Origin: Hemileia vastatrix
Taxonomy: Eukaryota; Basidiomycota; Pucciniomycetes; Pucciniales; Zaghouaniaceae
Direction of reading: 5' to 3'
Assembly: GCA_030280995.1 (NCBI GenBank)
Contig: JASXTE010000002.1
Coordinates: 17,180,683 to 17,244,682, forward strand
DNA length: 64,000 nucleotides
A program made the translations under genes and the position numbers. Shown piece after piece: positions 1-12,300 of this stretch (within the stretch, counting starts at the first letter, position 1; the number at the start of each line of letters is the position of its first letter). Below the pieces are notes generated by a model. That model was given only the letters and a program-made list of their open reading frames with translations. It had not been told where the DNA came from and searched no databases.

Positions 1-1639
1 ATTCACTTGACCAGAAACTACTGGTCTCTCTAAGTGAGCCCTTGGCTTCACTACCTTGGTCCTAGAATTCTCCTGAGGACCAGCACCACCGACAGGTTTA
101 CCATCCACAGGAACCAAACCTGATCCCTCACCAGACCCTCTAACTCCAGCGGGCTTTGGCAATGAGGCCAAAGGGACATCCTCCTCCAAGTCAGAATCAA
201 CATCCATGGGCATTGGCTCACCATTCATGTCTAGTGCTCCAAAACTAGGGGGGCCCATATTTGCAATCCCCTTCTGCATCTTGTACAGCTCCTCTTTTCT
301 GTACTTCCTCCTAGCTGCACCCAGCTTAGGATCTGCTTTAGATGCCTTAGGCTTTGGTTGAGCCTGAGAGCTACTCTTTGGCCTTCCCACCTTACCTGCC
401 TCTACATCATAAAAGCCAGCCAAGCATTCACCACTTGACTGTCCCCCACAAGAGTACAATTCCAAACCACCAAAGGAAGTAGAAAAAGAGACCTTATTGA
501 CCTTCTTCCCCTTGCCATTGACATCCTCATTCTCCTTAGCAGAAGACTTTCCCTGATCAGGAATCTCCTCAAACCTTGGCCTCCCCTCCTCCTGACTAAA
601 TCCACAGGAGCCTGCCCCTCACTGGGCTTCACAAAAGAACCATCAGGGAACTTAAAAACCCTGCCATCAAACTCCACTTTTCCTTCAGACACATCTCTGT
701 TCAATGCCCAACAATCATTGGACCTGTGCCCCCTCCTACTGCAATAAAAGCAAAACCAAGAATCACTCCTACCAGCCCTCCTTTTAAAATCTCTAGGCTG
801 AGAAGGTGCCTTATTAACCTTCTTAGCCTCCTGAACAAAAATGTGCAGCTGCTTTGTGAGATCAGCCAACTGCTCCACTATTGGGTCCCTCTCCTGTTTT
901 GGAACCTTCACCAAATTCTTCTACTCCTTCTTCTCCCTAACTTCTCATCAGCCAAAGCCTCACTGACTTTGCTGACATACTTGGCACACCCTTCCTGATA
1001 GGTGTCCACAGCCAATAACTTCAAATGGGCCTCAACAGCCTTCTTCACCTTATCCAAGGCAGGCAACTTCTGATCCCCATTAGAAAGAGTTTTCATCAAT
1101 TCCCTTCTTGACAACTCCTTCAACACATCCATCCTGACATCTCTAGCCAGGGCAGACCAAAAAACATCCTTGGCAGCATTTTCATGTGCCAGCTCCTCCA
1201 CTTCCACCAAATATTCCACCACAGGATCAAACTGTAGGAGAAACTTCCTGTAACTGTGTAAGTTACCAACACCACCATAAGATTGCCATTCACTGAAAAC
1301 CTTGTTCAGATCCATCATAATGAACCTAAAACCCCATCTATCAATCATCTCCCTACACAGCAGCTTACAATCCCTCTTATTGTAGCCAGACATGGCCACA
1401 GTCTCCTTCTCCACTGCCCTATCACCAATGAAAAAGATAATCTGCTTCACCATGACCAGGTAGGAAGCACCATCCACTCCAGCAGCAGTTTCATACTTCT
1501 CTAGAAACCACTTGACATCCTCCCCATTAAACTTGGTACCATCCCAAGTTTTAATCCTAACAGATTCCCTAAGCATCACAGCAGGAGGACCGTCCCCCCC
1601 ACTGACAGTCACCACAGGAATAGCAGAACCAGAAGCCAT
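1..1639 (-). pseudogene. Ty3-type Gag fragment of element E, frameshifted, cut by window edge
   Basis: Minus-strand gag of a Ty3/Gypsy LTR retrotransposon. The first Met that aligns with the Gag start of element B (50415) is at 1639. The N-terminal ~230 residues match B's Gag throughout (for example VKWFLEKYE against VKWFISRYE, and MMDLNK in both), at clearly lower identity, so E is a different family. A zinc knuckle of the form C-x2-C-x4-H-x4-C (CFYCSRRGHRSNDC) lies near 740-780. The reading frame breaks near 908-914 and again near 595. Below 595 the matching frame continues (MGPPSFGALDMNGEPMP near 225-265) and reaches RPVVSGQ at the window edge, the region just before the protease in B. Protease and pol would lie to the left, outside the window. 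The frame breaks make it non-functional as read. Confidence 0.85.
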
Positions 1640-1706
1640 TCTTCCAGTCCAAAACACCAAAAAAAGCCAACCAAAGAAAAAAGAGATTCCAAAGAGCTAG
1701 CAGGTT

Positions 1707-1726
1707 CCACCCCATGTTGGGCGCCA
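1707..1726 (-). promoter_or_regulatory. Primer binding site of element E
   Basis: The minus strand reads TGGCGCCCAACATGGGGTGG, beginning with the TGG expected opposite a tRNA CCA end. It differs at few positions from the primer sites of elements A and B. It lies 4 nt inside the LTR edge at 1731 and about 70 nt upstream of the Gag start. The tRNA species was not determined. Confidence 0.75.
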
Positions 1727-1730
1727 GAAA

Positions 1731-2830
1731 TGTAGACAATCCTATAGTACTAGCTATAGGCCTTGACCAAGGGAGTTGGAGAAAAACCAGAGAAAAAATC
1801 CCCTGTCCCTTTAGAAAAAGAAGTGAGATTTACCTGCTACAGTAAATTGGTTTCTGTTTTGCTAAAGACCCTTTTTCAATACACTTTACTGCTTGATGAG
1901 CCAAGAAAGTAGTCACCAGACAGACTACCAGACCAAAGAACTGAAATGTAGACCAATTTCCACACCAGAGACAGCAAAGATACTTGATGTAGGCTGCAAA
2001 TCCACACCAGAGACAGCAATAATACTTGCTATAGCTTGTAAGACTATAACAGAGAAAACAGTTGCCAAGGTTAAGTTAAATGAAGAAGTCACTTTACAAC
2101 AAACAAAGCCAATTGTGGCCAGAAAACAGTGAAAACTGAGTGAGGAACAGTGATATCACCTCCAGATGGTTGTATGATGATTAAGGTTGCCCCAAACTGT
2201 ATTATTCACTATCTACACACAGACCACTATCTAAGAGCCCATGCGCACCCACCAATCTGGCGCCTGTACCTGCCAAATTGCATAAAAACCCCTCAAGAAG
2301 CGCTACCCAGCCTTCTAAAACAGAGGCGGGCGGGCCGCCCAATGTCGGAGGTGCCGCCTGAAGCGGCATGGCCTCCCTGAAGCCAGAGAACCACTATAAG
2401 CACCCAATCTACTTAGAAAAACTAACTACAACTACTAAAACCTTTAAAACACGGAATTTCACTATAACAACATTGAGACATGAAATATAGAGAAAAATTA
2501 GCTCTATCCAACAGTACTAAGCACTTAACCCTAAGACTTAAGGTTAGCCCATAAAACACAAAAAACAAAATTAAACAGCTATCTTTTTAAATGAAAAACT
2601 AGTAAATGACCCTTTAAAACTTAGAATATGAAAAATATCCACAAGACATAAAATATAGAGAAAAACCAGGGCTATCCAATGATAGTACCCACATACCCGC
2701 AGACCTAATATCCACGGAATAAAAACTGAAAAATACCTAATTCCTTAACAGATGTCAATTAAGACATGCATAAACAAGGCCAAATCACACAACAAAGGCC
2801 CCTGCCAATGTTGGAAGACCACAACGGAAA
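1731..2830 (-). repeat. 5' LTR of element E (outer end approximate)
   Basis: The LTR edge next to the primer site reads TGTAGAC on the plus strand, that is ...GTCTACA on the element strand, ending in CA as LTRs do. Base composition stays moderate to about 2830 and then drops to very AT-rich, which I take as the rough outer end; the terminal TG was not located. It contains a short internal duplication around 1955-2025 (TCCACACCAGAGACAGCAA twice). No gene is seen here. Confidence 0.5.
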
Positions 2831-4908
2831 CTAAAAATATATAATATTTTTAGTTTCAATCCTAAAAGATCATATGCAACAATATAAATAGATCTGTACT
2901 ATTAATATTGTTTTTAAAAATATTAAAAATTGGCTAATTTTTGAAATAAGTTTTTTCTTATTAATAACTTAAGTAAAACCTTGTATTATTCTATTCTTAT
3001 TTAAGTAAAAATAAAAAAAATAATGGACTATTAAATATTAATTTTTTTTATTGAGTCATTCATTATTCACTTTCATATCTAACTTGAATTAATTTAGTGG
3101 CATTATTCAATCTTAAATTTACTGAAATTTGCACACTACTGTGACTTATGATTTTTTTTTTTTGATAAATTGAATATTTTTCATCACATAATTATATTTT
3201 AGTAAAGCATATAACTTCAAAAGTAGAAGTGAAATAATCAATAAAAGGAAATGAGATATCTTGATAATGAAGAATATATCAATCAATTTAGATCCCCAAT
3301 AAAAATTAATTCTAATTTTTAAATTTACCTTGTAGAAGAGGAATATTTAATTAATAAGAATTTCAATTTCCTTGTATATCTTGACTTAGCCTTCATCATC
3401 TATCTTTAATTAAGGTGCAGAATTCAAAAAGCTGAATTATATGATGATATTTCTATATATCTAATTGAATTTTTTTTTAAAATTAATAAAACCAAGTATG
3501 TAAAATAGAAACTACTACATCAATTTTAAGTGAATTTTATTATATTATAATAAAATATTAATAATTATAAAAGGGCTTTTACTTTTGTCAGAGAGTGGAC
3601 CTCAATATATTTTAAGATAAATATAACACAATCAAATTGAAATTTATTTTAAAGTGTTTGAATATTTATCCATTGAATTAATTTTAAGAGTTGTGGAAGA
3701 ATATTTCTTTTTTCTTGGAGTTGAATGAATCTTAAAAACTGAGAAAAATATTGTAGATAAATTTTTATTGAACTTGATCTATTAAGGTAGATGTAAGTAG
3801 AATTTGATTCATATGAAATTTTAGAAGAAAAATAACATTTCAATAACTTCTTATTGACATTTAAGGATGACCAAGAAGGATGGCAATCTAAAAAGGGTTT
3901 GTTTTAATATTTATAGAAATAATATTTTTAAATTCTTAATAAGGAGTACCCTAGTTGCTTTCTTTAATTTTTTTGCTTTCATAGAAAGAATTAAATATCT
4001 TTTTTACCAAATTATTGAACGAAATTTGATATCTATACATGAATCTGTAAGTGTAAAAAATAATCAATATAAAATATGAATCAAAATATAGCAAGCTAAA
4101 TTATAGATCATCGAAATGTAGAGTAAATATTGTTTTTCAAAATAATTGACACTGATAAAAAGATATTTTTTAAATTTAACTAGTTTTTCAAAGTCACTTT
4201 AATATGATTTCATACCAATATGATGGCTTCTCATTATTTAAATGTCTAGATATTATTTTATCATTGTACATATATATAAGTTACTATTATTAAATGAATT
4301 GAATATTATTTCCAGGAGTTTTTCATAGAGAATACTTAGTATAATTAAGATAATTATGCACCTAGAAATTATAGAAATTAGATTAAGAAAATTCTACTTA
4401 AGAAAAAGCTTTGATGAATTGTGAGCAAAAATTCATTACACTTAATATTTTTAACTTTTTAACATGCTGAAAAGAATTAATAGAAAACTTTTTCAATTTT
4501 TTGTAATAATTATCTTAAAATTTGCAACAAATGCTAAGATGTATTGCCATCTTAAAGAAATATATAGTGTTATGAGAAAAATGACTTATAATGTATTCTT
4601 AATTTTTCTTCAAATTTTTGATCCATCATGATTTTGAGTTATGATTATTGCAATAATATTTACTGAATAGCAAAAAGGTGTAAGAAATTTATACAATAAT
4701 ATTTATTGATAGTTTAAGCATCTTTATTCATATTCGGTAAAAAATCTCACATAAATAAATAGTTTGAGTTACACAAAAAAATGTAGCAATAGGATAAAGT
4801 ATATATTTACATAAAGTAGGATTATGTATTAATTACATCAACAATAGAGAAAAATGAAGAATTCAGCTTAATAAGATTCCAATAATCAAGAAAATCAGCT
4901 GCCATTGC
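2831..4908. other. AT-rich stretch without a supported gene
   Basis: About 2 kb of very AT-rich sequence. The only hint of coding is near 3867-3925 on the plus strand, where a short translation (KKDGNL) recalls the KKDG motif of Ty3 reverse transcriptases, but no other RT motif follows. Read as decayed intergenic or relic transposon DNA. Confidence 0.5.
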
Positions 4909-7231
4909 TTAAGCAATATGGCTCATGGTGGGAGTATTAAAATTAACTGGCATAGGCCCAGAATTATCTATTAAGGGTTTGATAATACTAAAGATATAAA
5001 AATTAAGGTTTTTCCAGATTTTTTCACCCCCCAGATTATTATTATCACAGTATTTTCTAAGGAGGCTAAGTTGTGTTATGAATTCTAAGCAGTCTGAAGC
5101 TGACACAAGCCGGTGGTCCTGTGAGGAAAGAAATAATCCATGAACACCATCAACCAAGTAAAAAGTAAATGATTGATATTTATGGTGTGCATATTCTTGA
5201 TTCATCTTCTGAATAGAATCATTATGAGACTTATCAAATTGCTGCATATCTGTTGTTTTTTTTTATTCCTCAAAAGTCGTCATTTCTTGCTTTCAGCTTG
5301 AGTTATATTTTCAGCAGCCTCTCTAGCTTTTAAAATAATTATTGAAATTATGACGTCGATTATTATGTTTCTAAATTGGCATAGGGGAGTGATTGAAAAA
5401 TTTGCAGCAATTAACTGTGATGTTGTGCTGCCAAATTTATTGGGAACTTTGCTTTTCAGATGTGTAAGGCGGGCTAGAATATGTAGGTCACGTTCAATAG
5501 GACAATCTGGATTGAAGTCGGATTCTTCAGCAGGAAGGGTAAACTCTTGAGAAGCAAGATAAAGAGATAATGCGACAAGGGATGCCCAAAAAGAACTCTG
5601 GTGAGCACTTTGGCTAACTAGTCTTGATAGCATGTGTATCATCGATGATTCAGGGTGATCAGTCTTCTTAAAAGGAGAAAGATTATTTGAGTTTGGTTCT
5701 TCAGAGTTACAAAAATTTTCCAAATTTTCAAAGTTCAAATTTTTGACCACCCAGATCTGCAAAGTGTCAAAATTAAGAAAATCCAAAGCTAAAAAAATAA
5801 CAAAACAATTAGTTATCATAAAATAAATTATCCAACTTCAAGTAAGTGATACATACATAGTTCATTAATTTTTGTAAGCATTTTGTCATGAGCAGATTTC
5901 ATCCATAGAAAATTGAATTTGTGCGAAATTTTGTGTGGCTTTTCAAGAGAAGCAGACAAACAGATTTCAAATAACTGATCGATTTCTGGCCATGCCCTAA
6001 GTACCTTTTGGCCATTGATTCTACCTTCAAAAAATTGATGAATTTCAGCTATTTGCTTCTGTAATTTTGACTTTCCAATCATTGTTGGAGTATAAGGAAG
6101 GGAGTTATTAGAAATTTTTATTGATGTTAATAGAGACCGTAGGATTTGGGGAATTTCAATTTTAGATTTTGAAGATACAATAACTATAAGCTGTTTCTTT
6201 GAACTTGAAGTATTTTTTTGTGGCTGGCTAGGTGGATCAATTTCTTCATTCAGTGTTTTCTCAACCTCATCAGCAGAAGTAGCTTCATCATCTTTTTGAG
6301 TTAGAGAAGCTTCATATTCTGAAACTTCTTCTTCTTCTTCTTCATTAGAGCAAGACTCACTATTAGTTGACGCTTTGGAGTGATTGTCGTTTTTAGAGCT
6401 GGATTAAAAGATAAGAAAAAGACAAGAAATAATAAATAAGAAAGTAAACAATTTGGAGATAGCTTTAAACACTAATATAAAATTGATTGCTATATTACTC
6501 ATGAAAGAAATGACATACCCTTTGGACACATTTTGGCTAGTTTGTTTAGATTTTTGAGATGCTGAGTAAGAGGAATCCTTTGCAGGAGGAGTTTTAGTAG
6601 CACTGACAAAACTAGAGCCCCTACAAAGTCTCATTCTTTTTGAACGTCGAAGAATAGTCTTATCTCCGCCTCAAGATGTTGATTCATAGCCTTCAGCGTC
6701 AGGTATTTCATTATCATCATCATCTTTGATGATAATGACATCATCAGGAAGAATGATACTTTTTTCATAAGCTGAATTTGAATAAGTTTTAAAGAAAAAG
6801 TGACCATAATTTATTGTTCTGAGTTTAAATAATTTAATATAAAATAATTACTTACATTTTTCTAGGTCATCAATGTATTCAAGCACATTGTTGTAGGCAT
6901 TCGAAATATAAGATGGCAAAGGCTTCTCGCTAAGAGTTGACAGTAGTTCTTCAGTTTTGCCTTTAGCAAACTCAAGTATCTTTCCATATTGAGATTGGGT
7001 AATTTCAGTCCTTTCATTGGCAAGAGAAGGGGGGTTTGGAGACATGCCTAGGGGTGGTTGTTTCTTGAGTTTGAAGGATTCGAATCGAGGATGCTGATGA
7101 GATTTTGTCAAATAACTACTTGGTGCTAATATATCAAATATATTAATGGAAAAGAAAGGTTATTCTAAGAAGATATAAGAGATTAAGCAATAGATCTTAC
7201 ATAAAGGAGGTGTCTGTTTATCACGAGGCAT
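4909..7231 (-). pseudogene. Five-exon gene of unknown function, with a stop and a frame break
   Basis: A coherent gene model on the minus strand. ATG at 7231 (MPRDKQTPPL) opens exon 1 (7231-7201). Then exon 2 (7125-6856), exon 3 (6771-6519), exon 4 (6398-5857) and exon 5 (5788 to about 5280). Every junction has GT at the donor and AG at the acceptor, and the phases join in frame; introns are 68-120 bp. The product would be about 530 residues plus a tail: a Pro/Ser-rich start, acidic runs (DDDDNE in exon 3, seven Glu in exon 4), then a helical C-terminal half. Exon 3 has one in-frame TGA near 6673. After exon 5 the frame breaks near 5275, and a related open stretch continues to 4909. I recognise no family. 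A fungal TE accessory gene is possible but unproven. Confidence 0.55.
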
Positions 7232-8151
7232 TTTAATGACTTATTACTTGAAAAAAATGAAAAATTCTTATATCAAGGTAATAAAGAGATAAAAAATATA
7301 TATTGCTATTTGTATTTTCAAGCTGTACTAACACAGATAAATGTGATAACCAAAAGATAATAGTAGTAAAATTGAGAGAAATAAACAAATTGAGAAATGT
7401 AATACTAAACAAGAGGGTTTATATATTACCAGAAGCAGGTTTTTGATAGGGGTTCTTTTAAAATGGCATCAAGCTAGCAAGCATATTGTAAAATAGTCTG
7501 ATGATAATAATGGGGTTAATAGTAAAAGGGAAGTAACTAGACATAAACATTGGGGGCTTAAAAGGATGACAAACAAAGAAAATTTCCAATTTACAATTTG
7601 ATAATCGCAAAGGATAAATAGTTGAGAATATAAGTTTAACTAATTTAAATATTTAAATTAATTTTTAAATATTGACATCATGCAATATGACAAAGGGATC
7701 TATTATTGGAAATTTCGGCATCTTTATGTGTTATAAAAAATAGGGGACAAAAACAAAGGAAAAAGATAATTTAAAAAAAGGGGATAAAAAAAGATAACAC
7801 TAAATAGTATTATATAAAATTATTAAAAAAAATTAATTTATTCTATGATAGGAGCTTGTTTGGGCTGCGCTGACACCCCGTGGCACAAATCTAGTCTAAA
7901 CTTAGTTAAAGTTAAATTGATATAATAAATTGGAAATAGAAACACTTAAGAATCTTAGCATATGAATAAAGTATAAAATTATTTGAAATTATTGCCATAT
8001 AAAATCCAATAACCAACTACCAAAGTCACAATTTTTTTAAAGTATTTTACAGATTTGTACAAGGTTACATACTGTAAATATCATTCAATAGTAATTGATG
8101 AACACTTTCCACTGATATAACTAAGTTGAAAAAGAAAATAGATAATGTATA
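7232..8151. other. AT-rich flank without gene
   Basis: Upstream region of the 7231 gene and sequence up to the inverted repeat at 8152. No open frame, RNA gene or repeat could be supported. Confidence 0.5.
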
Positions 8152-8191
8152 CACCACGGGAAATCTGGGGGTGAACTGCTAGCAGTTCCCT
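8152..8191 (+). repeat. Left terminal inverted repeat of the 10.3-kb interval
   Basis: Starts CACCACGGGAAATCTGGGGG and contains the TGCTAGCA palindrome. It matches the inverted copy at 18412-18451 and is preceded by TA. Confidence 0.55.
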
Positions 8192-8419
8192 CTTTTTGAA
8201 ACTATTAGGAATTTGTCAGGAAAATGTTGGGAAACCATCCTGAAACTGTCAGAAAGATGTTTTTAAATCTGATGAAAAAACATTGAAAAAATAAACTGTC
8301 ACAGATTGAATCCAGAACAATCCCTCCTTGAGCAGAGCTTAAGAACCACATTGAACATCAGTTAATCTCAGGTTTGGCAAAAGGTTGAACAACATCACTT
8401 AGCATACCTTAATATTCAA

Positions 8420-8830
8420 ATATTAAACTTGAATATATGTTGCGTGTATGATATAGATGCATATGCATTTGAATTTGCATGGTGGATACTTATTGCATGC
8501 TAAAAACTGATGTGAATTGCCTATCCAAAGTGTATGCATAATGACTATGAAGAATAAATATGCATAAAAATATGCATAGTGATTATGCATAAAAAATATG
8601 CATATTGAATATGCATAAAAATATGCATATTGAATATGCATTAAAAATATGCATATTGAATATGCAAAAAAAGGTGCATAAACGTATATGAATAAAATAT
8701 ATTAATATGCATATAAATCTGTATAATGAATATGCATAATGATTGAAAAATGCAAAAAAAATGATGCTTAACAAGTATATTTTATGCATAAATAGAAATA
8801 TGCAATATGAATTCATATTGCATACAGATA
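8420..8830. repeat. ATGCAT-rich simple repeat
   Basis: About 400 bp dominated by irregular TATGCATAAAA / ATATGCAT units with many local palindromes. Open frames here translate to HAYF/YSICI runs on both strands and are artefacts of the repeat. Confidence 0.7.
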
Positions 8831-9399
8831 ACACTGGCAAACCATTTTGACCAAAACTCATACTAAATTTTCATTCTGGACTAAAGGTGTGAGGGAAGGA
8901 AGAAAAACAGTCCGACGTTAGAAAAATGCTACATGCACTAATTTTGTAGCAGAGCAAATGAGAAGTGCTGAATTATGGTTGGTGCCCATAATTTAGTATG
9001 ATATCATAATTTTATTTAATTGTTTTCAATATTGAAAAGACTTTAGGTCGGTTGGTATGGATCTAGCTGTGCCAGGGTCTAATCTAATTATTTTAACAAT
9101 TTCTTAATAATTAACAGGCTTTAATACAAAAACAGGTTGTATTTTTTGTGGGATATTGGATATGATAAGGTCTTTTGTAAAAAAAACCTATATTGTTTAA
9201 AAATATTCCTGAATCAGATGTGGGATAATCACTACAAAAAATTGTAGTACTGTGGGCAATAAAATATATGCACAAGCAGTAAAGAAAGGACCAAGTGAAC
9301 CCTTTTTGTGCAGTGGGAATCATTAGAGTGGAATTGTGGATGAAAAATATAATTCATTATTACCATTTTATTTAATCAAAAAATTTATAATATTAAAAA

Positions 9400-12300
9400 G
9401 AACTATTGATTAATTGGTATTTGACCTTTGTGCCTCACTCATATTTATCATTTGATTGATTTTTGTCACCATTAGGGGGTATCAATGTTGACCAATCTGC
9501 AATTAAATTAATTGCAGAAAATAATCTGCATACCCCAATTATCTTCCGCAATTATTTTTGCTAATAATTGGGTTATTAGACACTTTACGTGTCAATGTTC
9601 ACCTCTTATCCAAAATTTTTCTACTCAATTTATCATAACCACATATTGGACAACTTTCTGTCATAACCACATCTTGGCCTACTTTCATTCATAACATCTG
9701 CAATTATATGTCATGTGACTTTCTGACAAATCAATCATGGATGTGATGAGTTTGGGATCAGGAAGTAGGAATGGAAATTGGGGTATAAGAGGCGGGATAA
9801 TGCATTAAGATGGATTCCTTATCAACTAGCCCTGGGGCTAGTGGATAAGAATCTTCCGCAATTAATATTGTCTGATCCTGGGAAAAAAAATTACTGATCC
9901 CTAATTGCGGATCCCTGAACATTGATACCCCCTATTATGTTATTAATATTATAAGAATAGAAAAAACTCATGTGCCAAATGCATACCGGGTGATGTTACA
10001 CCTTTAATAATATTATTAAATAAAGTTAAAAAAATATGAAAATGATTTGTTTTACAAAAAATAAATTGATATACAAAAGCAATATGAGGGATAAAAAGGT
10101 AAAATTAAAGGAATCAAATATGAAATAAAAAATTAAAATAAATATACTGCCATGAAGAGAAAGTAGACATGTTGGGGCAAATGTCCACCAGTGAGGCTAA
10201 ACTTGGACTATAATTGATTTTTTGAAAAACAAAAAAGTGCCAATCTGAGGTTTAAAAAAACTTCAGCATAACCATTTAGCCATATCAAACAACTTCTAGT
10301 TCAATGATTGAGAGAGAATTGATCACACCAGACTGCATGTGACAAAAAGTGTCCAGCACAAGTTCAGCCGAACTTGTGCTGGACACATTTATGACGGAGA
10401 GTAGCTAGGGTACAATTTTTCTTCAGTTAATCTGGTGTTTCTTATAAACATGTCCATTGGTACTTGATCTTTGTGCCTCACTCATATATATCATTTGATT
10501 AATTTATTCTCACCATTATATTATTAATATTATAAGTATAGCAAAAACACGTGTGCCAAATGCATACCGGGTGATGTTACACCTTTTATAATATTATTAA
10601 ATAAAGGTAAAAAGATATGAAAATGATTTGTTTTACAAAAAATAAATTGATATACAAAAGCAATATGAGGGATAAAAAGGTAAAATTAATCTCAAAGAGA
10701 TCAATTATGAAGAACAAAATACTAGTAAAATTCTTGCTCTGAAGAGCCAGTAGAAGTGTTGAAAAAAATGGAGCAATCAGGGCTAAATTGTAATAAGTGA
10801 CCTTTTTTTTAAAGATAAAAAATTATAAAACTGAGGTTGGGAAGAACAAAAGGTGGATGATTCAGCTAAACAAAACTGCTTGTAGTGAAGTTTAATAAAA
10901 AAATGTTTTTTGTTGCCATATAGAGAATTGATCCCAACTGACTGCACGTGACTAAAAGTGTCCAGCACAAGTTCGGCCGAACTTGTGCTGGACACTTTTA
11001 TGATGGAGAGTAGCTTGGGTGGAAATTTTCTTCAGTTTGTTCATCTTGTATTTCTCATAAACATGTCTACTGGTATTTGATCAGTCTGTATCTTTCATAT
11101 TTATCATCCGATTAATATTTTATCACCATTATATTATTAATGTTATTAGTATAGCAAAAACTTGCATGCCAAATGCATACCATTTGAAGTTATACCTTCA
11201 ATAATTTTTTAAAATAGATGTAAATAGATATGGAAAGGAATAGTTTTACAAAAATTAAATTGAAATTTAAAAGTAAAAAGAGGAATAAAAGAGTAAAATA
11301 AAAGTCAAAGAGTTCAAATATGAAAAAAATACTGGTAAAATTCCTGCTATCAAGAGCCAGTAGAGGTGTTAAAGCAAATGGAAGCCATCAGGGCTTAATT
11401 GTAATAAGTAACCTTTTCTTTAAAGATAAAAAATTATACACCTGATATTGGGCAGAACAGCAGGTGGATGATTCAGCTAAACCAAACTACTTCTAGTGAA
11501 ATTTGATAAAAAAATTTTTTTGTTGCCATACAGAGAATTGATCCCATCTGACTGCACATGACCAAAAGTGTCCAGCACAAGTTCGGCCGAACTTGTGCTG
11601 GACATTTCTATGATGGAGAGCAGCTGAGGTAGAATTTTTCTTCAGTTCATCTGGTATTTCTTACAAACATGTCTACTGGTATTTTATCTTTGTGCCTCAC
11701 TCATACATATTGTTTGATTAATTTTTTGTCTTAATTATATTATTAATTATATAAGTATAGCAAAAAATCATGTGCCACATGCATACTGAGTGATGTTACA
11801 CATTTTATAATATTATTAAAAAAATTTATAAAAATATTAAAATAATTTATTTTAAAATTTATTAATTGATATCCAAGAGCAATATGAGGAATAAAAAATT
11901 AATTTAAAGCAATCAAATATGAAAAAAGAAATCCAAGTATTATTGCTAATATCAAAGGCCAGTAGAGATGTTGAAGCAAATGAGAGCCGTCAGGGATAAA
12001 TTGTACTTAATTGATTGTTTTTTAAAGATAAAAAATTGTGTACCTGTGTTTTGGATGAACTCTAGGTGGATAATTCAGCTATATCAAACTACATCTAGTG
12101 AAGTTTCTTATCAAATAATTTTTTTCATTGCCATAGAGAGAATTGATCCCATCTGACTGCACCTGACCAAAAGTGTCCAGCACAAGTTCGGCCAAACTTG
12201 TGCTGGACACTTTTATGATGGAGAGTAGCTAGGGTGCAGGTCTTCTTCAGTGCAACTGTTATTTTTTTAAAACATGTCAAATGGTATTTGATCTTTCTGT

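Noticed and set aside
3867..4079. Possible reverse-transcriptase relic (KKDGNL)
   Set aside because: Only six residues look right, and the following sequence has no RT motif; chance similarity cannot be excluded.
8423..8861. Overlapping open frames with HAYFYAYSICIF repeats
   Set aside because: Simple ATGCAT-type repeat read in two frames.
9512..9694. Open frame inside the MITE
   Set aside because: Sixty codons, no motif, AT-rich; expected by chance in a non-coding MITE.
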